A stretch of 59,851 nt of DNA from Sulfurirhabdus sp043759595. Its GTDB lineage: Bacteria > Pseudomonadota > Gammaproteobacteria > Burkholderiales > SMCO01. Below, piece after piece: positions 34,112 to 42,957 of the stretch. Location of the stretch: positions 1 to 59,851 of the forward strand of contig JAYVLG010000124.1 of assembly GCA_043759595.1 (NCBI GenBank), written 5' to 3'. Below the pieces are notes generated by a model, which was not told the DNA's origin, did no database searches, and was given only the letters and a program-made list of their open reading frames with translations. Position numbers and translations under genes: made by a program. Positions within the stretch are counted from its first letter, which is position 1; every line of letters starts with the position of its first letter.

Positions 34112-34942
34112 TTATACATTAACTTCACCTTCGAAAACTGTTAACGCAGGCCCTGTCATGAATACCGGCTGGCCTTCACCGGCCCAGCGAATCGTGAGAT
34201 CGCCTCCATGGGTAGCCACGCTGACCTCTGCATCCAGCAAACCGCGAGTTATGCCTGCCACAACGGCAGCACAAGCCCCCGTTCCACAGGAAAGAGTTTC
34301 CCCGGCGCCACGCTCATAAACGCGTAGTTTAATCTGTTTACGCCCAACAATCTGCATGAACCCCGCATTCACCCTTTCCGGAAAACGCACATGCTGTTCA
34401 ATAAGTGGTCCATGCTGCTCAACCAAGGCTGATTCCACATCGTGCACAACTTGAACCGCATGAGGATTACCCATAGAAAGCACGCTTACATCCACTGTCG
34501 CATTTTCAATCTCCAAAGCATAGGTCAGCTTTTGGCCATCTGCAACAAACGGAATATCATCAAGTCCAAATTTTGGGACGCCCATATTCACAGTTATTTG
34601 ACCATCCGACTCCAACCGGGGAATAATAATACCCGAAGCCGTCTCAACCCGAATTTCCGTTTTCTTTGTCAGCCCTTTGTCATACACGAATTTAACAAAA
34701 CACCGGGCGCCATTTCCGCATTGCTGAACCTCACCACCATCCGCATTAAAAATACGGTACCGGAAATCCGCATCGGCAGCACTTGGGTTTTCTACAAGCA
34801 AAATCTGATCACAGCCAATTCCAAAATGACGGTCACCAATTAATTTCAACTGCACTGGTGACAACTGAATAGCCTGACTAATACCATCCAGCACAACGAA
34901 ATCGTTGCCAAGCCCATGCATTTTAGTGAATTTCAGCAACAT
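34112..34942 (-). CDS. dapF: Diaminopimelate epimerase
   Basis: 276 residues, usual family length. Both catalytic Cys are present in conserved context: QQCGNGARCF near residue 75 and LSCGTGACAAVVAG near 220. MHGLGNDFVVLDG at the start and MGNPHAV in the middle are also diagnostic. It interconverts LL- and meso-diaminopimelate for peptidoglycan and lysine synthesis in the cytoplasm. A GAGGGTTT site precedes the ATG. It is first gene of the dapF-DUF484-xerC operon. Confidence 0.97.
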   Translation of the reverse strand: MLLKFTKMHGLGNDFVVLDGISQAIQLSPVQLKLIGDRHFGIGCDQILLVENPSAADADFRYRIFNADGGEVQQCGNGARCFVKFVYDKGLTKKTEIRVETASGIIIPRLESDGQITVNMGVPKFGLDDIPFVADGQKLTYALEIENATVDVSVLSMGNPHAVQVVHDVESALVEQHGPLIEQHVRFPERVNAGFMQIVGRKQIKLRVYERGAGETLSCGTGACAAVVAGITRGLLDAEVSVATHGGDLTIRWAGEGQPVFMTGPALTVFEGEVNV

Positions 34943-34992
34943 AAACCCTCAACCAAATAAATTAAGATTGCGATAAAAAGTTGAATACATGA

Positions 34993-35406
34993 CTAGACAC
35001 ATATCCCAACAAAGTCCCTGTAAATACAACGATCCATCACTACAACCATACCCGCAGCCCGCGCTCGCTCCGCAGCAGGTTCATTAACAATGCCATCCTG
35101 AATCCAGATAGCCGGTACTTTCAAGGCAATACATTCTTCCACAATGGCATCAATATGTTCTGCAGCCCGAAATACATCTACAATATCGATTGCCCCAGGC
35201 ACCTCAGCAAGCGTGGCATACGCTTTTTGCCCCAGTACCTCAGTCACTTTCGGTCTGACAGGCACAATCGTATAGCCAAAACCTTGCATAGCCTTTGCAA
35301 CACCAAAGCTGGGCCGTGATACGTTGGGCGATAAGCCAACCACAGCGATGCGATGACTTTTTTTCAGCAATGCACAAATTTCCTCATGCGAGGGATTTTC
35401 AAACAT
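34993..35406 (-). CDS. CoA-binding (YccU-like) Rossmann protein
   Basis: A 137-residue single Rossmann fold. It has the signature SHRIAVVGLSPNVSRPSFGVAKAMQGFGYTIVPVRP near the start, then AIDIVDVFRAAEHIDAIVEECIALKVPAIWIQDGIVNEPAAERARAAGMVVVMDRC. This is the CoA_binding_2 family (YccU), of unknown physiological role. It overlaps the methyltransferase gene upstream by eight bases, so both are cotranscribed. It ends in CIYRDFVGICV, typical of the family. Confidence 0.9.
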   Translation of the reverse strand: MFENPSHEEICALLKKSHRIAVVGLSPNVSRPSFGVAKAMQGFGYTIVPVRPKVTEVLGQKAYATLAEVPGAIDIVDVFRAAEHIDAIVEECIALKVPAIWIQDGIVNEPAAERARAAGMVVVMDRCIYRDFVGICV

Positions 35407-36064
35407 CCATTGTTCCCCAAATCAAAACATGTCTATCACTGACAACCTCAACCTGAAAATGGTCCAGATCAGCCTTGTATAACTGGCGTTTCACTTCTTG
35501 TTGCCGATAAGATGCCAGCAGCGAATGATAAAAATCCTTTTGCATATGCGGTGGTGCATCCGATGCGTATTGACGAACAAGCTGAAACGCTTCTACTATC
35601 GATGTGGGCCGCATTAAATCCATCACCAAAACTGGTGCCCCGGGTTTGGCTACTTGTTTTACAGTTTCCCACAATGTCATGGGATCATTCAGGTGGTGCA
35701 GCAAGCTGTTACTGATGACCGCGTCAAAATGCTGCGCTGCAAGAATGTCATCTGGCAAATATCGAAGCTCCAGACGAATATGTCCACCTAATTCATTGCC
35801 ATCAATCATTTCCTGCCCAAGCTGAAGCATGGCCCGCGCACCATCCACGCCCAGAATTTGAGTCTCCGGATAAGCCCAGCAAAAACGCATTGCAACATCC
35901 GCTGTGCCACACCCCAGATCCAGCACTTTTCCCTCATGAAAATCGGGGAACCGTTGCCGAAAATATGCTACAAAGGCATCGTGCGGCTCGCTAAAATCAG
36001 TGGATGCATAGGCTAATGCCTGTTCTGGCGTATCCATTAATTCGGGTTCAGGGGTACGGTGCAT
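35399..36064 (-). CDS. Class I SAM-dependent methyltransferase
   Basis: 221 residues. SAM motif I is KVLDLGCGTADVAMRF, acidic motif II is ILGVDGARAMLQLG, and the downstream motif is FDAVISNSLLHHLNDPMTLWETVKQVAKPGAPVLVMDL (Methyltransf_11/25 type). The substrate is unknown. The C-terminal part (YASDAPPHMQKDFYHSLLASYRQQEVKRQLYKADLDHFQVEVVSDRHVLIWG) is a family-specific cap. It is coupled to the CoA-binding protein gene by overlap and placed between lpxL-type genes and dapF. Confidence 0.9.
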   Translation of the reverse strand: MHRTPEPELMDTPEQALAYASTDFSEPHDAFVAYFRQRFPDFHEGKVLDLGCGTADVAMRFCWAYPETQILGVDGARAMLQLGQEMIDGNELGGHIRLELRYLPDDILAAQHFDAVISNSLLHHLNDPMTLWETVKQVAKPGAPVLVMDLMRPTSIVEAFQLVRQYASDAPPHMQKDFYHSLLASYRQQEVKRQLYKADLDHFQVEVVSDRHVLIWGTMDV

Positions 36065-36142
36065 TGTAAAAATTTACCACAAACTCACTAAAGTACGTAA
36101 AAAAGCGGTCAAAATGACCCGACCAACCCTAACTCCAACTTT

Positions 36143-37012
36143 TTAATCATAAAATCTGTCCTCACCCTCAGGCCTTGTCTTGAAGCGTTTATGCAACCAA
36201 AAGTACTGTTCGGGCATTTCTCGCACGCACGCTTCAATAAAAGCATTCATGCGCCGCGTATCCTGTTCTACGCTCTCTCCCGGGAAATTTTCCCACGCAG
36301 GGTAAAATTTCATTACATACCCTTTTCCACCAGGCAATTGTCTGGTCACACAAGGCACAACTGCTGCACCGGTCATTTTAGAAAGCCGGGAAAGACCCGT
36401 AATTGTCGCTGCCTGAACACCAAAGAACGGAACAAAAACGGCATCTCGCCGCCCATAATCCATGTCTGGCAAATAATAAAATGGCAATCCCTCTTTTAAC
36501 CCCTTCACGATGGGACGGATACCATCCTGGCGAGATGCCAGCCGTGTAGTACCAAACCTTGTTCTTGAACGGTAAAGCACTTTATTAAATACCGGGTTCT
36601 TCTGATTGGAGTACATAGACACCAACGGAAACTCGCTGGTTAAACGTACTCCCCCCATATCCAGACCAACAAAATGGGGCGCCAGCCAGATAACGGGCTT
36701 ATCTTTCACTGCAAGCCAGTTTTCCTTTCCTTCTATGCTAACCAGTTTCTGGATCCGATTTTTACTGGACCACCACAAAATCCCCCGTTCCACTACACTG
36801 CGGCCAAAGGCGCGAAAATGGCGACGCACCAGTGCTTCCCGCTCCGAGTCCGGCATTTCCGGAAAACAGAGACGCAAATTGATACGCGCCACCCGTCGGC
36901 GTTCTGAACCTAACCAGTAAAGCAGCATGCCCAATCCCTGTCCTATCGGTGCCATCACCGAAAGCGGCAAAAAATGAACTAGCCAGACAAATAGCAAACC
37001 TAAACGAATCAT
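36143..37012 (-). CDS. LpxL/HtrB-family acyltransferase 1
   Basis: 289 residues with an N-terminal membrane anchor (LGLLFVWLVHFLPLSVM). The H-x4-D catalytic motif lies at residues 113-118 (APHFVGLDMGG), followed by SNQKNPVFNKVLYRSR and GLPFYYLPDMDYGRRDAVFVPFFGV. It is expected to add a secondary acyl chain to lipid A precursor at the inner membrane using acyl-ACP. It lies 34 bases downstream of a second such gene; together they could give the two late acylations. Which position each acylates cannot be told from sequence. Confidence 0.9.
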   Translation of the reverse strand: MIRLGLLFVWLVHFLPLSVMAPIGQGLGMLLYWLGSERRRVARINLRLCFPEMPDSEREALVRRHFRAFGRSVVERGILWWSSKNRIQKLVSIEGKENWLAVKDKPVIWLAPHFVGLDMGGVRLTSEFPLVSMYSNQKNPVFNKVLYRSRTRFGTTRLASRQDGIRPIVKGLKEGLPFYYLPDMDYGRRDAVFVPFFGVQAATITGLSRLSKMTGAAVVPCVTRQLPGGKGYVMKFYPAWENFPGESVEQDTRRMNAFIEACVREMPEQYFWLHKRFKTRPEGEDRFYD

Positions 37013-37046
37013 AAAAAATAATGAGCAAAATTACTGGGATTAAGCC

Positions 37047-37907
37047 TTACGCCGGCGGTGCCTCAACACCTTTCGGCACTTTGTAACGGTTGTAACTCCA
37101 TAAATACTGTGATGGACAGGTTTTGACCATATTTTCCACAGCGACATTCAGCACAGCCGCAGCTTCAACCTTATCCGCTGGAAAAACTTCAGGCATGGTT
37201 TCAAATCGAAGCATATACCCTTTACCTTTCGATAAACGTTCAGAAAACGACAACAAAACTGTCGCACCTGTCGCTTTTTGCAGTTGTCCAATCAATGTCA
37301 TGGTATAGGCAGGCCGTCCAAAAAAATCCACCCATGCTCCATCCCCTCTGCTAGGCACTTGATCTGGCAAAATACCAACCGCTTCACCCCGCCTTAATGC
37401 TCCCAGCAGCGCCTTCACCCCTTTGAGATCAGCGGGCACCGCTGTCAGCATCCCCCTCTGACGGCCTGACACTATCAATGGCTCCAGCCATTTTTGACGG
37501 GGGGGACGGTACAAAACAGTAATCGGAAATTTTGAAGCAAAATATTGTCCCGCAATTTCATAACATCCCAGATGAGGGGTCAATACGATTACGCCTTTTC
37601 CTCTTTCATGCGCGGCTTCAACATTCGACCAGCCTTTGCATTCTTTAACCAGTTCCAGCACTTTGTTATGGGGCCTCATCCAGACCACCAAAAGTTCCAG
37701 AATGCTCTTTCCCGTTTCTAAAATCACCTGCTTGAGCAATTTTTTATAACTTTTCTCATCTTTAAAAACCCTGCTCAGCCTAAGGTTTTCCTGCATACGT
37801 TGTGCATAGCGCCCGGACAGATGAAAAACCACCCATCCCATCGCACCACCCACCGCATGAATCAACCAAAGCGGCAACAATGCAACTAAACGTAATAAAC
37901 CAGTCAT
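37047..37907 (-). CDS. LpxL/HtrB-family acyltransferase 2
   Basis: 286 residues with an N-terminal hydrophobic anchor (GLLRLVALLPLWLIHAVGGAMGWVVF). The catalytic motif is H-x4-E at 112-117 (TPHLGCYEIAGQY). Other conserved segments are VLYRPPRQKWLEPLI and GILPDQVPSRGDGAWVDFFGRPAYT. It is a lipid A late acyltransferase at the inner membrane. It is first of the acyltransferase pair and divergent from metK, with a 98-base promoter region between. Confidence 0.9.
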   Translation of the reverse strand: MTGLLRLVALLPLWLIHAVGGAMGWVVFHLSGRYAQRMQENLRLSRVFKDEKSYKKLLKQVILETGKSILELLVVWMRPHNKVLELVKECKGWSNVEAAHERGKGVIVLTPHLGCYEIAGQYFASKFPITVLYRPPRQKWLEPLIVSGRQRGMLTAVPADLKGVKALLGALRRGEAVGILPDQVPSRGDGAWVDFFGRPAYTMTLIGQLQKATGATVLLSFSERLSKGKGYMLRFETMPEVFPADKVEAAAVLNVAVENMVKTCPSQYLWSYNRYKVPKGVEAPPA

Positions 37908-38005
37908 GAACTTTACTTTATAATGACAAAGAAATTTGATACCCTAATGGTTTTTGCATCTACGGCAAAACCCTCTAAAACCAAAATTTATAAGCTAAAA
38001 CTGCT

Positions 38006-39169
38006 ATGAAAGAATTTCTGTTTACCTCTGAATCTGTTTCTGAAGGCCATCCGGACAAAGTTGCCGACCAGATTTCAGACGCTGTACTGGACGCTATCTT
38101 AACGCAAGACCCCCATTCACGGGTAGCTTGTGAAACATTGGTGACAACAGGATTAGTCGTGGTAGCAGGCGAAATCACCACCGGTGCAACGGTTGATTAC
38201 AACCAGGTTGCACGGGACACCGTCAAGCGCATTGGTTACGACAGCTCCGAAATCGGCTTTGATTATCACACTTGTGCGGTGCTCACTACTTTTGGCAAGC
38301 AATCGCAAGATATTGCCATGGGCGTCAATGAAGGCGAAGGCATGTTTCTGGATCAGGGGGCCGGCGATCAGGGTCTGATGTTTGGCTATGCCTGCGATGA
38401 AACGCCATCCCTCATGCCTATGCCCATTTATTACGCACATCGTTTGATGGAGCGTCAGGCTGAGTTGCGTAAAGATGGGCGTTTGCCCTGGTTACGCCCA
38501 GACGCAAAATCTCAGGTTACCATCCGCTATGTAGATGACAAGCCACAGCATATAGAAACCGTTGTGCTTTCCACTCAGCATAACCCTGAAATTTCCCATG
38601 CCATGCTGACCGAAGCGGTGATTGAAGAAATCATCAAGCCGGCCATCCCTGCGCATCTGTTGAATGGTGACACACGCTTCCTGGTGAACCCGACCGGACG
38701 CTTCGTGATTGGCGGTCCAATGGGCGATGCCGGTTTAACTGGCCGTAAAATCATTGTGGATACTTACGGCGGTGCTGCGCCCCATGGAGGCGGCGCTTTC
38801 TCAGGAAAAGATCCTTCCAAGGTTGACCGTTCAGCGGCTTACGCAGGTCGCTATGTAGCGAAAAATATTGTTGCAGCCGGCATCGCCAGCAAATGCCAGG
38901 TTCAAATTGCCTACGCCATCGGTGTTGCAAAACCAGTCAGCATGATGGTCAATACCTTTGGTACAGGTAAAATCAGTGACGAAAAAATCGTTGCACTGAT
39001 TGAAGCCCATTTCGATCTGCGACCAAAAGGGATTGTGCAAAGTCTTAATCTGCTTCGCCCGATTTATACTCGCACTGCTACCTATGGTCATTTTGGTCGT
39101 GATGAACCGGAATTTACCTGGGAAGCAACCGATAAAGCGGAAGCATTGCGCGCGGACGCAGGCATCTAG
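38006..39169 (+). CDS. metK: S-adenosylmethionine synthetase
   Basis: 387 residues, family length. It starts with FTSESVSEGHPDKVADQISDAVLD and contains the signature hexapeptide region GAGDQGLMFGYA, then GGPMGDAGLTGRKIIVDTYGG and the P-loop-like GGGAFSGKDPSKVDRSAAY. It makes SAM from methionine and ATP. An SAH riboswitch and ahcY follow in the same direction, so production and recycling of the methyl cycle are clustered. The operon continues to metF. Confidence 0.98.
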   Translation: MKEFLFTSESVSEGHPDKVADQISDAVLDAILTQDPHSRVACETLVTTGLVVVAGEITTGATVDYNQVARDTVKRIGYDSSEIGFDYHTCAVLTTFGKQSQDIAMGVNEGEGMFLDQGAGDQGLMFGYACDETPSLMPMPIYYAHRLMERQAELRKDGRLPWLRPDAKSQVTIRYVDDKPQHIETVVLSTQHNPEISHAMLTEAVIEEIIKPAIPAHLLNGDTRFLVNPTGRFVIGGPMGDAGLTGRKIIVDTYGGAAPHGGGAFSGKDPSKVDRSAAYAGRYVAKNIVAAGIASKCQVQIAYAIGVAKPVSMMVNTFGTGKISDEKIVALIEAHFDLRPKGIVQSLNLLRPIYTRTATYGHFGRDEPEFTWEATDKAEALRADAGI

Positions 39170-39182
39170 TCATTTTTTTCCG

Positions 39183-39233
39183 CCACGCTGAGGAGCGCTG
39201 CAGCAGGCTATTTGCCTGCCAGGCTCGGCGTGT
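39183..39233 (+). ncRNA. SAH riboswitch upstream of ahcY
   Basis: Contains the conserved core GAGGAGCGCTGC and the 3' CCAGGCTCGG, joined by a hairpin (GCAGGC tattt GCCTGC), and closed by CACGC/GCGTG. This is the SAH riboswitch pattern known upstream of ahcY in betaproteobacteria. It would raise ahcY expression when S-adenosylhomocysteine accumulates. It lies about 54 bases before the ahcY ATG. Confidence 0.88.
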
Positions 39234-39286
39234 GAGGGTTTTTGTTTCAACGGCGCTCGTTCTTTGTTCTATTCAGGAGAACGTAT

Positions 39287-40696
39287 ATGAACGCTGTCAC
39301 CCACTTCACTGACTGTAAAGTCGCCGATATGTCTTTAGCCCCTTGGGGCCGTAAGGAAATTCAGATCGCAGAAACCGAAATGCCTGGCCTGATGGCCTTG
39401 CGTGAGGAATTTGGCACCACCAAGCCACTCAAGGGTGCGCTGATTGCCGGTTCGCTTCATATGACCATCCAGACTGCTGCATTGATTGAAACCCTGCAAG
39501 CATTGGGTGCAGAAGTGCGCTGGGCTTCCTGCAACATTTACTCTACGCAAGACCATGCAGCCGCTGCCATTGCTGCCACCAACACTCCTGTATTTGCATA
39601 CAAAGGTGAGTCTCTGGAAGAGTATTGGGAATATACCCACAACATTTTCGAATGGCCAAACGGACAATTCGCAAACATGATTCTGGACGATGGTGGGGAT
39701 GCGACCTTGCTGTTACACCTTGGTGTTCGCGCAGAAACCGATGCTTCCGTTATTTCCAAGCCAACCAATGAAGAAGAGCGCGTGCTTTATGCTGCCATCA
39801 AGAATCGTCTGGCGACCCAGCCCGGTTGGTATTCTGCGCGCATTGGCCACATCAAAGGTGTAACTGAAGAAACCACCACCGGCGTACATCGCTTGTACCA
39901 GATGGCTGAAGAAGGCCACCTGAAATTCCCGGCAATGAACGTGAATGATTCTGTTACCAAGTCCAAATTCGACAATTTATACGGCTGCCGTGAGTCGCTG
40001 CTGGATGGTATCAAGCGCGCGACTGACGTGATGATCGCCGGTAAAATTTGCGTGGTACTTGGCTATGGTGACGTAGGCAAAGGCTGTGCACAAGCTTTCC
40101 GTGGAATGGGTGCGACAGTTTGCGTGACTGAAATTGATCCAATTTGCGCTTTGCAAGCTGCTATGGAAGGTTATCGCGTTGTAACCATGGATGAAATCTG
40201 TGACAAAGGGGATATTTTCGTTACCGCTACCGGCAACCTGGGCGTCATCAATCACGATCATATGGTCAAGATGAAGCACGAGTCCATCATTTGCAACATT
40301 GGTCACTTTGACTCTGAAATTGAAATTGCTTCCATTGAAAAATACGAATGGGACGAAATCAAGCCACAAGTGGATCACGTTACTTTCCCTGATGGCAAGA
40401 AAATCATCGTATTGGCCAAAGGCCGGCTAGTGAATCTAGGCTGCGCTACCGGTCATCCTTCTTTCGTGATGTCGGCTTCTTTCAGCAACCAGACTATTGC
40501 GCAGATTGAGTTATACAACCACCCTCAGGATTATGAGAACAAGGTGTATGTATTACCTAAACATCTGGACGAAAAAGTAGCGCGTTTGCATCTGAAGAAG
40601 ATCGGTGTTCATTTAACCGAACTCACGCCAGAGCAGGCTGCCTATATCAGCGTGCCCCAAAACGGCCCGTACAAGCCAGCGCATTACCGTTATTAA
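39287..40696 (+). CDS. ahcY: Adenosylhomocysteinase
   Basis: 469 residues from the ATG at 39287, preceded by CAGGAGAACG; the longer frame lies in the riboswitch leader. It contains ALIAGSLHMTIQTAALIETL, NVNDSVTKSKFDNLYGCRESLLDGIKRATDVM, the NAD-binding VVLGYGDVGKGCAQAFRGMG and the C-terminal PYKPAHYRY. It hydrolyses SAH to adenosine and homocysteine, using bound NAD, in the cytoplasm. It is under likely riboswitch control and is followed by metF. Confidence 0.98.
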   Translation: MNAVTHFTDCKVADMSLAPWGRKEIQIAETEMPGLMALREEFGTTKPLKGALIAGSLHMTIQTAALIETLQALGAEVRWASCNIYSTQDHAAAAIAATNTPVFAYKGESLEEYWEYTHNIFEWPNGQFANMILDDGGDATLLLHLGVRAETDASVISKPTNEEERVLYAAIKNRLATQPGWYSARIGHIKGVTEETTTGVHRLYQMAEEGHLKFPAMNVNDSVTKSKFDNLYGCRESLLDGIKRATDVMIAGKICVVLGYGDVGKGCAQAFRGMGATVCVTEIDPICALQAAMEGYRVVTMDEICDKGDIFVTATGNLGVINHDHMVKMKHESIICNIGHFDSEIEIASIEKYEWDEIKPQVDHVTFPDGKKIIVLAKGRLVNLGCATGHPSFVMSASFSNQTIAQIELYNHPQDYENKVYVLPKHLDEKVARLHLKKIGVHLTELTPEQAAYISVPQNGPYKPAHYRY

Positions 40697-40707
40697 TTGA
40701 TCTAATC

Positions 40708-40799
40708 GCGGATGCGGCAGCAAACATGAAGCAGGTTCAGAGATTGCACACCCCAGTGCAATGATTTCTAATCTGTGATAGTTGCTGCTCCGTATCCGC
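40708..40799 (+). ncRNA. Structured RNA candidate between ahcY and metF
   Basis: An outer stem (GCGGAT, CGG and CAGCAA pairing with TTGCTG, CCG and ATCCGC; 40708-40723 with 40782-40799) encloses an inner hairpin ATTGCAC/GTGCAAT (40743-40762) and an unpaired middle. There is no T-run, so it is not a plain terminator. It ends 14 bases before the metF ATG and could control metF translation. I do not recognise a named class. Confidence 0.5.
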
Positions 40800-40813
40800 C
40801 ACTTCTGCGGTGA

Positions 40814-41668
40814 ATGATTATGACTTCAAAAAACAAAGGCCATCCGCGCACGTTCAGCTTTGAGTTTTTCCCGCCCAAGACCCCCGAAGGCAGGGAAAAA
40901 CTTCGAGCAACCCGTCAGCAGCTGGCCCAACTTAAACCAAAATTCTTTTCCGTTACGTTCGGTGCAGGTGGTTCTACGCGCGACCATACGCTAGATACTG
41001 TCGTTGAAATCCAGTCGGAAGGGTTCGATGCAGCGCCACATCTTTCCTGCATTGGTTCTACGCAGGATAATATTCGCGCCATTTTAAATGAATACAAATC
41101 CCACGGTATTCGCCACATTGTAGCGCTCCGTGGTGATTTGCCTTCAGGCATGGCTGACCCGGGTGCATTTCGTTATGCCAATGAATTGATTGCATTTATT
41201 CGTGCAGAAACGGGCGATTATTTTCAACTGGAAGTGGCAGCCTATCCGGAATATCATCCTCAGGCACGTTCGGCCAAAGATGATCTGCTTAATTTCAAGC
41301 GCAAGGTAGAGGCCGGCGCCAATGCCGCCATTACCCAATATTTTTTTAATGCGGATGCTTACTTTAACTTCGTGGATGAGTGCACTGCGATGGGTATTGA
41401 TATTCCTATCGTGCCGGGCATTATGCCCATCACTAATTACGTACAACTGGCGCGCTTTTCTGATGCATGCGGCTCAGAAATTCCACGCTGGATCAGAAAG
41501 AAGCTCGAAGGATATGGGGACGATTTACCTTCCATTCGTGCTTTCGGACTGGATGTCATTACGAACTTGTGTGATCGGTTATTGCAAAACGGTGCGCCTG
41601 GATTGCATTTTTACACGCTGAACCAGGCTGGTCCTACCTCTACTGTTTGGCAAAGGCTTGGGCTATAA
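40814..41668 (+). CDS. metF: Methylenetetrahydrofolate reductase
   Basis: 284 residues. It has the start motif TFSFEFFPPKTPEGREKL, the conserved VTFGAGGSTRDHTLDTV, IVALRGDLP, EVAAYPEYHPQA and ITQYFFNADAYFNFVDEC, all typical of bacterial MetF. It reduces 5,10-methylene-THF to 5-methyl-THF with FAD, supplying the methyl group for methionine. The start is ATG 40814, or ATG 40820 two codons on. It closes the methyl-cycle run metK-ahcY-metF and is followed by a long terminator. Confidence 0.97.
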   Translation: MIMTSKNKGHPRTFSFEFFPPKTPEGREKLRATRQQLAQLKPKFFSVTFGAGGSTRDHTLDTVVEIQSEGFDAAPHLSCIGSTQDNIRAILNEYKSHGIRHIVALRGDLPSGMADPGAFRYANELIAFIRAETGDYFQLEVAAYPEYHPQARSAKDDLLNFKRKVEAGANAAITQYFFNADAYFNFVDECTAMGIDIPIVPGIMPITNYVQLARFSDACGSEIPRWIRKKLEGYGDDLPSIRAFGLDVITNLCDRLLQNGAPGLHFYTLNQAGPTSTVWQRLGL

Positions 41669-41723
41669 AACGTGCAAAAACAACGGACTACCTGTTTGTA
41701 GTCAGTAGAGTTGCTACCCGCAA

Positions 41724-41768
41724 AACATTGATGCCGCTGGCTTAAGTAAAGCCAGCGGCATCAATGTT
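41724..41768 (+). terminator. Terminator after metF
   Basis: A 20-bp perfect stem (41724-41743 with 41749-41768, AACATTGATGCCGCTGGCTT and complement) with a 5-base loop lies 55 bases after the metF stop. It would end the metK-ahcY-metF transcript. Confidence 0.85.
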
Positions 41769-41792
41769 ATCAATCATAACAATTGCAATATT

Positions 41793-42032
41793 ATCCTAGA
41801 AACCTTAGTTGGATGGGTTGGAGTGTGCTGTTTTTGGAGCGCAGGGCAAGGCGCAATGACGCAGAATGGTCATTCCATTTCAAGGCGTTGCAACGCCGCC
41901 CTGTGCTGCAAAAACTGTGCAATCCAACCCATAGTGGTCTCACCAACCAGGAGAACCAGGGAATCATTAAAAATTCTATTAGAATTATTTAGTTAAATGT
42001 TAAGGGTAGCGGTTAACTAAGTTTTCTAGGAT
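41793..42032. repeat. Full copy of the ~240-bp MITE-like element, opposite orientation
   Basis: The ends are ATCCTAGAAACCTTAGTT and AACTAAGTTTTCTAGGAT. The interior matches the 21121-21362 copy in reverse complement, including the GGTCATTCCATTTCAA block. It ends exactly at the stop codon of the convergent VPLPA-CTERM gene. Confidence 0.85.
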
Positions 42033-42502
42033 TATGCTTTACGTCTTGCTACCCCAACCAGCCCAACCAAACCCGCACCCAATAACCATACTGCAGCTGG
42101 CAACGGAACAGGGGTTACATTTGCACCTGAAGGAGTAGGCGACACTTGGGTTCCAATACCTGAAGGAAGATGCGAGTGTGACAGGTGACCAAAAAAATCA
42201 GATCCCGCTTTTTCATCCCGATCGTCATCCTTGTCATCTCGAGACTTGCCCGTGTTTTTTGCGAATTGTTCGCTCAAACTCTGACTAACCTTCGACTTGC
42301 TTTTTGAGTCGTGCTCACTCAAGTTTTTGATGCTTTTATCGTTACGCTTTTCGTCCCGCACATCCCAGGAAAACTGGCCATTCACATTTGCGTGAAGACT
42401 TGCTTTTTCCAGGCCTTTATCGCTATTCACAAAAGAAGCCTGCGCGCTGAAGGTGCTGATGGCGGCCATTACAGCGGCTAACAGTGTTAACTGCAATTTC
42501 AT
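42032..42502 (-). CDS. VPLPA-CTERM exported protein
   Basis: 156 residues from the ATG at 42502 (a GGGAATAAC site lies upstream; the frame extends five codons more). The signal peptide is LTLLAAVMAAISTFSAQA. The middle is highly charged (KSKVSQSLSEQFAKNTGKSRDDKDDDRDEK), probably disordered. The sorting tail is VPLPAAVWLLGAGLVGLVGVARRKA. It is an exosortase substrate by tail type. It is close to the dedicated sortase locus, but its tail is of exosortase rather than LPxTG type. A MITE-like element touches its stop. Confidence 0.85.
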   Translation of the reverse strand: MKLQLTLLAAVMAAISTFSAQASFVNSDKGLEKASLHANVNGQFSWDVRDEKRNDKSIKNLSEHDSKSKSKVSQSLSEQFAKNTGKSRDDKDDDRDEKAGSDFFGHLSHSHLPSGIGTQVSPTPSGANVTPVPLPAAVWLLGAGLVGLVGVARRKA

Positions 42503-42957
42503 TATTGTTATTCCCATTAATATATTGATTTCTGAATGACATGCACTAACAAAACATCATGTAATTTATTGCATGCATTATGACCCATATAAGCAATTTT
42601 TATGCCATATTTATTTATATTAATAAAAACAAATTATTATATAAATAAATATTCAACAAAAATGTAACAATGTAAATTTATTCGACATAAATTTTTCATA
42701 CATTAATGATTTTCATTTCAATACAAATAATGGTTTCCTTATATTTTCATATGGTTACGTAGCAACTGTTAATGAAACAGGATTTCTTTACTGAATTTAT
42801 ATGTAAAATTTACCGACAAATTAAATTTACAGATATTGGAATGGCGATATATATAAGAAAATATCAACTAAAATGAAGAGGCACTTCTCAAAATCCGGGT
42901 CAAAAATTAACCTATTCAAGTAAGACCAAGATGAATTGCAACATTAACCCTGAGTAT
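42503..42957. other. AT-rich intergenic region
   Basis: Very AT-rich sequence between the VPLPA-CTERM gene and the pdsS stop. No gene, hairpin of note or repeat was recognised. The promoter of the VPLPA-CTERM gene presumably lies at its left side. Confidence 0.5.
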
